A stretch of DNA of 33,073 bases from Bacteroidales bacterium (GTDB taxonomy: Bacteria; Bacteroidota; Bacteroidia; Bacteroidales; F082): positions 66,196-99,268 of the forward strand of contig JAOZOO010000001.1 of the NCBI GenBank assembly GCA_029933225.1, given 5' to 3'. The notes under the pieces were generated by a model. That model was given only the letters and a program-made list of their open reading frames with translations. It ran no database searches and was not told where the DNA came from. This document shows positions 31,688 through 33,073 of the stretch, in pieces. The number at the start of each line of letters is the position of its first letter. The stretch's first letter is position 1. A program made the translations under genes and the position numbers.

Positions 31688-32980
31688 GTGACAAAAGCAG
31701 ACGTATTACTCGGCCTCCAGTGGGGCGATGAAGGAAAAGGCAAAATTGTGGATGTGCTTACCCCCGGGTATCACATCATCGCCCGTTTTCAGGGCGGACC
31801 CAATGCCGGACATACCATTGAATTCGACAACAAGAAGTTTATTCTGCATACCATTCCATCCGGTATTTTCAGTAATGACAAGGTAAATGTGATCGGCAAC
31901 GGGGTCATCATCGACCCGTATGTAATCAAAAAGGAAATCGAACAACTGACCGACGGTGGTATTGAAGTAGGCGACAACCTGCTGGTTTCAAGAAAGTCGC
32001 ATCTTATCCTGCCGACACACCGCCTTTTGGATGCCGTTTATGAAAAAGCCAAAGGCGATAAAAAGATCGGTTCCACACTGAAAGGCATCGGCCCGACCTA
32101 TACCGACAAGATCAGCCGCAACGGGTTGCGCATCGGTGATCTGGAAAAAGCAAACTTCGACGAACTCTACCATGCTTCCCGCGAGCGTCACCTGAAAACC
32201 GTCCGAATTTACCAGCAGGATTTTGAATCCGTCCTTATTGACGGAATGCCTTTTACGGAATATGAAAATGTTTGGTTTGAAGCGCTGGAAACCGTCCGGG
32301 GATTAAAAAAGATCAACAGTGAGTATTACCTGAACAATGCCCTTGCGCAGGGTATGAGGGTCCTTGCCGAAGGCGCACAGGGCACCATGCTCGACATTGA
32401 CTTCGGCTCCTATCCTTTTGTCACCTCTTCCAACACCATCACGGCGGGGATGTGCACAGGACTGGGGATGGCGCCGTCAAAGGTTGGCGAAGTTTACGGG
32501 ATATTCAAGGCTTACTGCACACGCGTGGGTAGTGGTCCTTTCCCCACCGAACTTTTCGATGATACCGGCCAGCAACTGCGGGACATCGGTAACGAATACG
32601 GTTCAACAACCGGAAGACCGCGGCGGTGTGGGTGGCTCGACCTGCCTGCACTGAAATATGCCGTCATGCTGAACGGCGTAAACGAGCTGATGATGATGAA
32701 AGCCGATGTATTGAATCCGTTTGATGAAATCAAAGTGGCTGTAAAATACAAAGTGAACGGCGAGATAACAGAAGAGATTCCTTACGACGAAACCGGCGTG
32801 GAAATAGAGCCCGTTTACGAAACGCTGAAAGGGTGGAATACGGAACTCTCACCCGAAGGAAAATATGAAAACCTTCCTGAAGAATTAAAGAATTACGTTT
32901 CATTTATCGAAGAGCAGTTGAATGTGCCCGTAAAGATCATCTCCGTCGGGCCTGACCGTGATCAGACGATAAGGAGATAA
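31688..32980 (+). CDS. purA: Adenylosuccinate synthetase
   Basis: This cytoplasmic enzyme joins aspartate to IMP using GTP, the first committed step to AMP. At 430 residues it has normal length. The GTP-binding loop WGDEGKGK covers residues 12-19 with catalytic Asp14, and His42 lies in GGPNAGHTIEF. GIGPTYTDKISRNGLRIGDL, the GAQGTMLDIDFGSYPFVTSSN segment and the C-terminal VGPDRDQTI guanine-binding loop are all present. The start is a GTG at 31688, since the frame has no ATG before the conserved N-terminus; the overlapping ATG at 31686 is out of frame. It lies downstream of the fur-like gene in the same direction. A tandem repeat begins one base after its stop. Confidence 0.97.
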   Translation: MTKADVLLGLQWGDEGKGKIVDVLTPGYHIIARFQGGPNAGHTIEFDNKKFILHTIPSGIFSNDKVNVIGNGVIIDPYVIKKEIEQLTDGGIEVGDNLLVSRKSHLILPTHRLLDAVYEKAKGDKKIGSTLKGIGPTYTDKISRNGLRIGDLEKANFDELYHASRERHLKTVRIYQQDFESVLIDGMPFTEYENVWFEALETVRGLKKINSEYYLNNALAQGMRVLAEGAQGTMLDIDFGSYPFVTSSNTITAGMCTGLGMAPSKVGEVYGIFKAYCTRVGSGPFPTELFDDTGQQLRDIGNEYGSTTGRPRRCGWLDLPALKYAVMLNGVNELMMMKADVLNPFDEIKVAVKYKVNGEITEEIPYDETGVEIEPVYETLKGWNTELSPEGKYENLPEELKNYVSFIEEQLNVPVKIISVGPDRDQTIRR

Positions 32981-32981
32981 G

Positions 32982-33022
32982 AGTCTTGAGTTTGGAGTTT
33001 TGAGTCTTGAGTTTGGAATTTT
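32982..33022. repeat. Tandem GAGTCTTGAGTTTGG-type repeat after purA
   Basis: Units of GAGTCTTGAGTTTGGA follow the purA stop with no gap. They closely resemble the array at 31-73 in both sequence and orientation. The last bases, 33023-33073, are G-rich with no gene visible, and their final GGAAGGTTCCAGGT may start a REP-like copy cut by the window edge. Confidence 0.7.
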
Positions 33023-33073
33023 GCGGTTACGGGATGCGGGGTGCAGGGAATGGATGAATGGAAGGTTCCAGGT

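Noticed and set aside
1-33073. tRNA, rRNA or riboswitch genes in the gaps
   Set aside because: I looked for cloverleaf-like paired arms with a TTCGA-type loop and for common riboswitch cores in every gap and found none. A covariance-model search would be needed to exclude small RNAs.

Overview
The window looks like a chromosomal segment of a member of the Bacteroidota, probably a Bacteroidales/Marinilabiliales-type anaerobe or marine bacterium. Three things point there. A large secreted protein ends in a type B (gliding-motility-associated) type IX secretion sorting domain. Many genes are preceded by the Bacteroidota -7 box TAnnTTTG and have weak or A-rich ribosome-binding regions. The intergenic gaps are filled with short degenerate repeats of a kind common in that phylum. 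I saw no tRNA, rRNA, CRISPR array or transposase.

Layout. 1-7000 is mostly core metabolism: hisS and a large pyruvate-phosphate-dikinase-like protein on the minus strand, divergent from gapA with its terminator. 7000-7311 holds hairpin and direct repeats. 7312-9939 is the type IX secreted adhesin-like protein. 9940-10631 is a gene-free gap with a 226-bp element of nested inverted repeats. 10632-12950 is a bifunctional-type RelA/SpoT protein. 12951-14141 is an AAA ATPase of the DUF4143 type, preceded by three 33-bp direct repeats.

14280-25315 is the most distinctive block: uncharacterised envelope proteins on two divergent arms. The minus arm encodes a CsgG-like/TPR/SH3-like protein and a multidomain LPP20-like protein. 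The plus arm encodes a small LPP20-like protein, a transglutaminase-like protein with beta-propeller repeats, a beta-helix protein with a potassium-channel-like pore, an SH3-like membrane protein and two more membrane proteins. CsgG-like plus LPP20-like proteins recall the FlgO/FlgP/FlgT outer-membrane parts of Vibrio flagella and the LpoB-type lipoproteins, yet no flagellar gene is present. I infer an uncharacterised cell-envelope complex.

25604-30847 carries a SUKH-TPR fusion, a second DUF4143 ATPase (again behind three 33-bp repeats, different in sequence but identical in period) and a tandem CbbX/SpoVK-type AAA protein with a duplicated beta-rich N-terminus. The window ends with a Fur-family regulator and purA. 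To my recollection a spoT-fur-purA order is common in Bacteroidales; here spoT and fur are about 18 kb apart, with the envelope and AAA genes between them.
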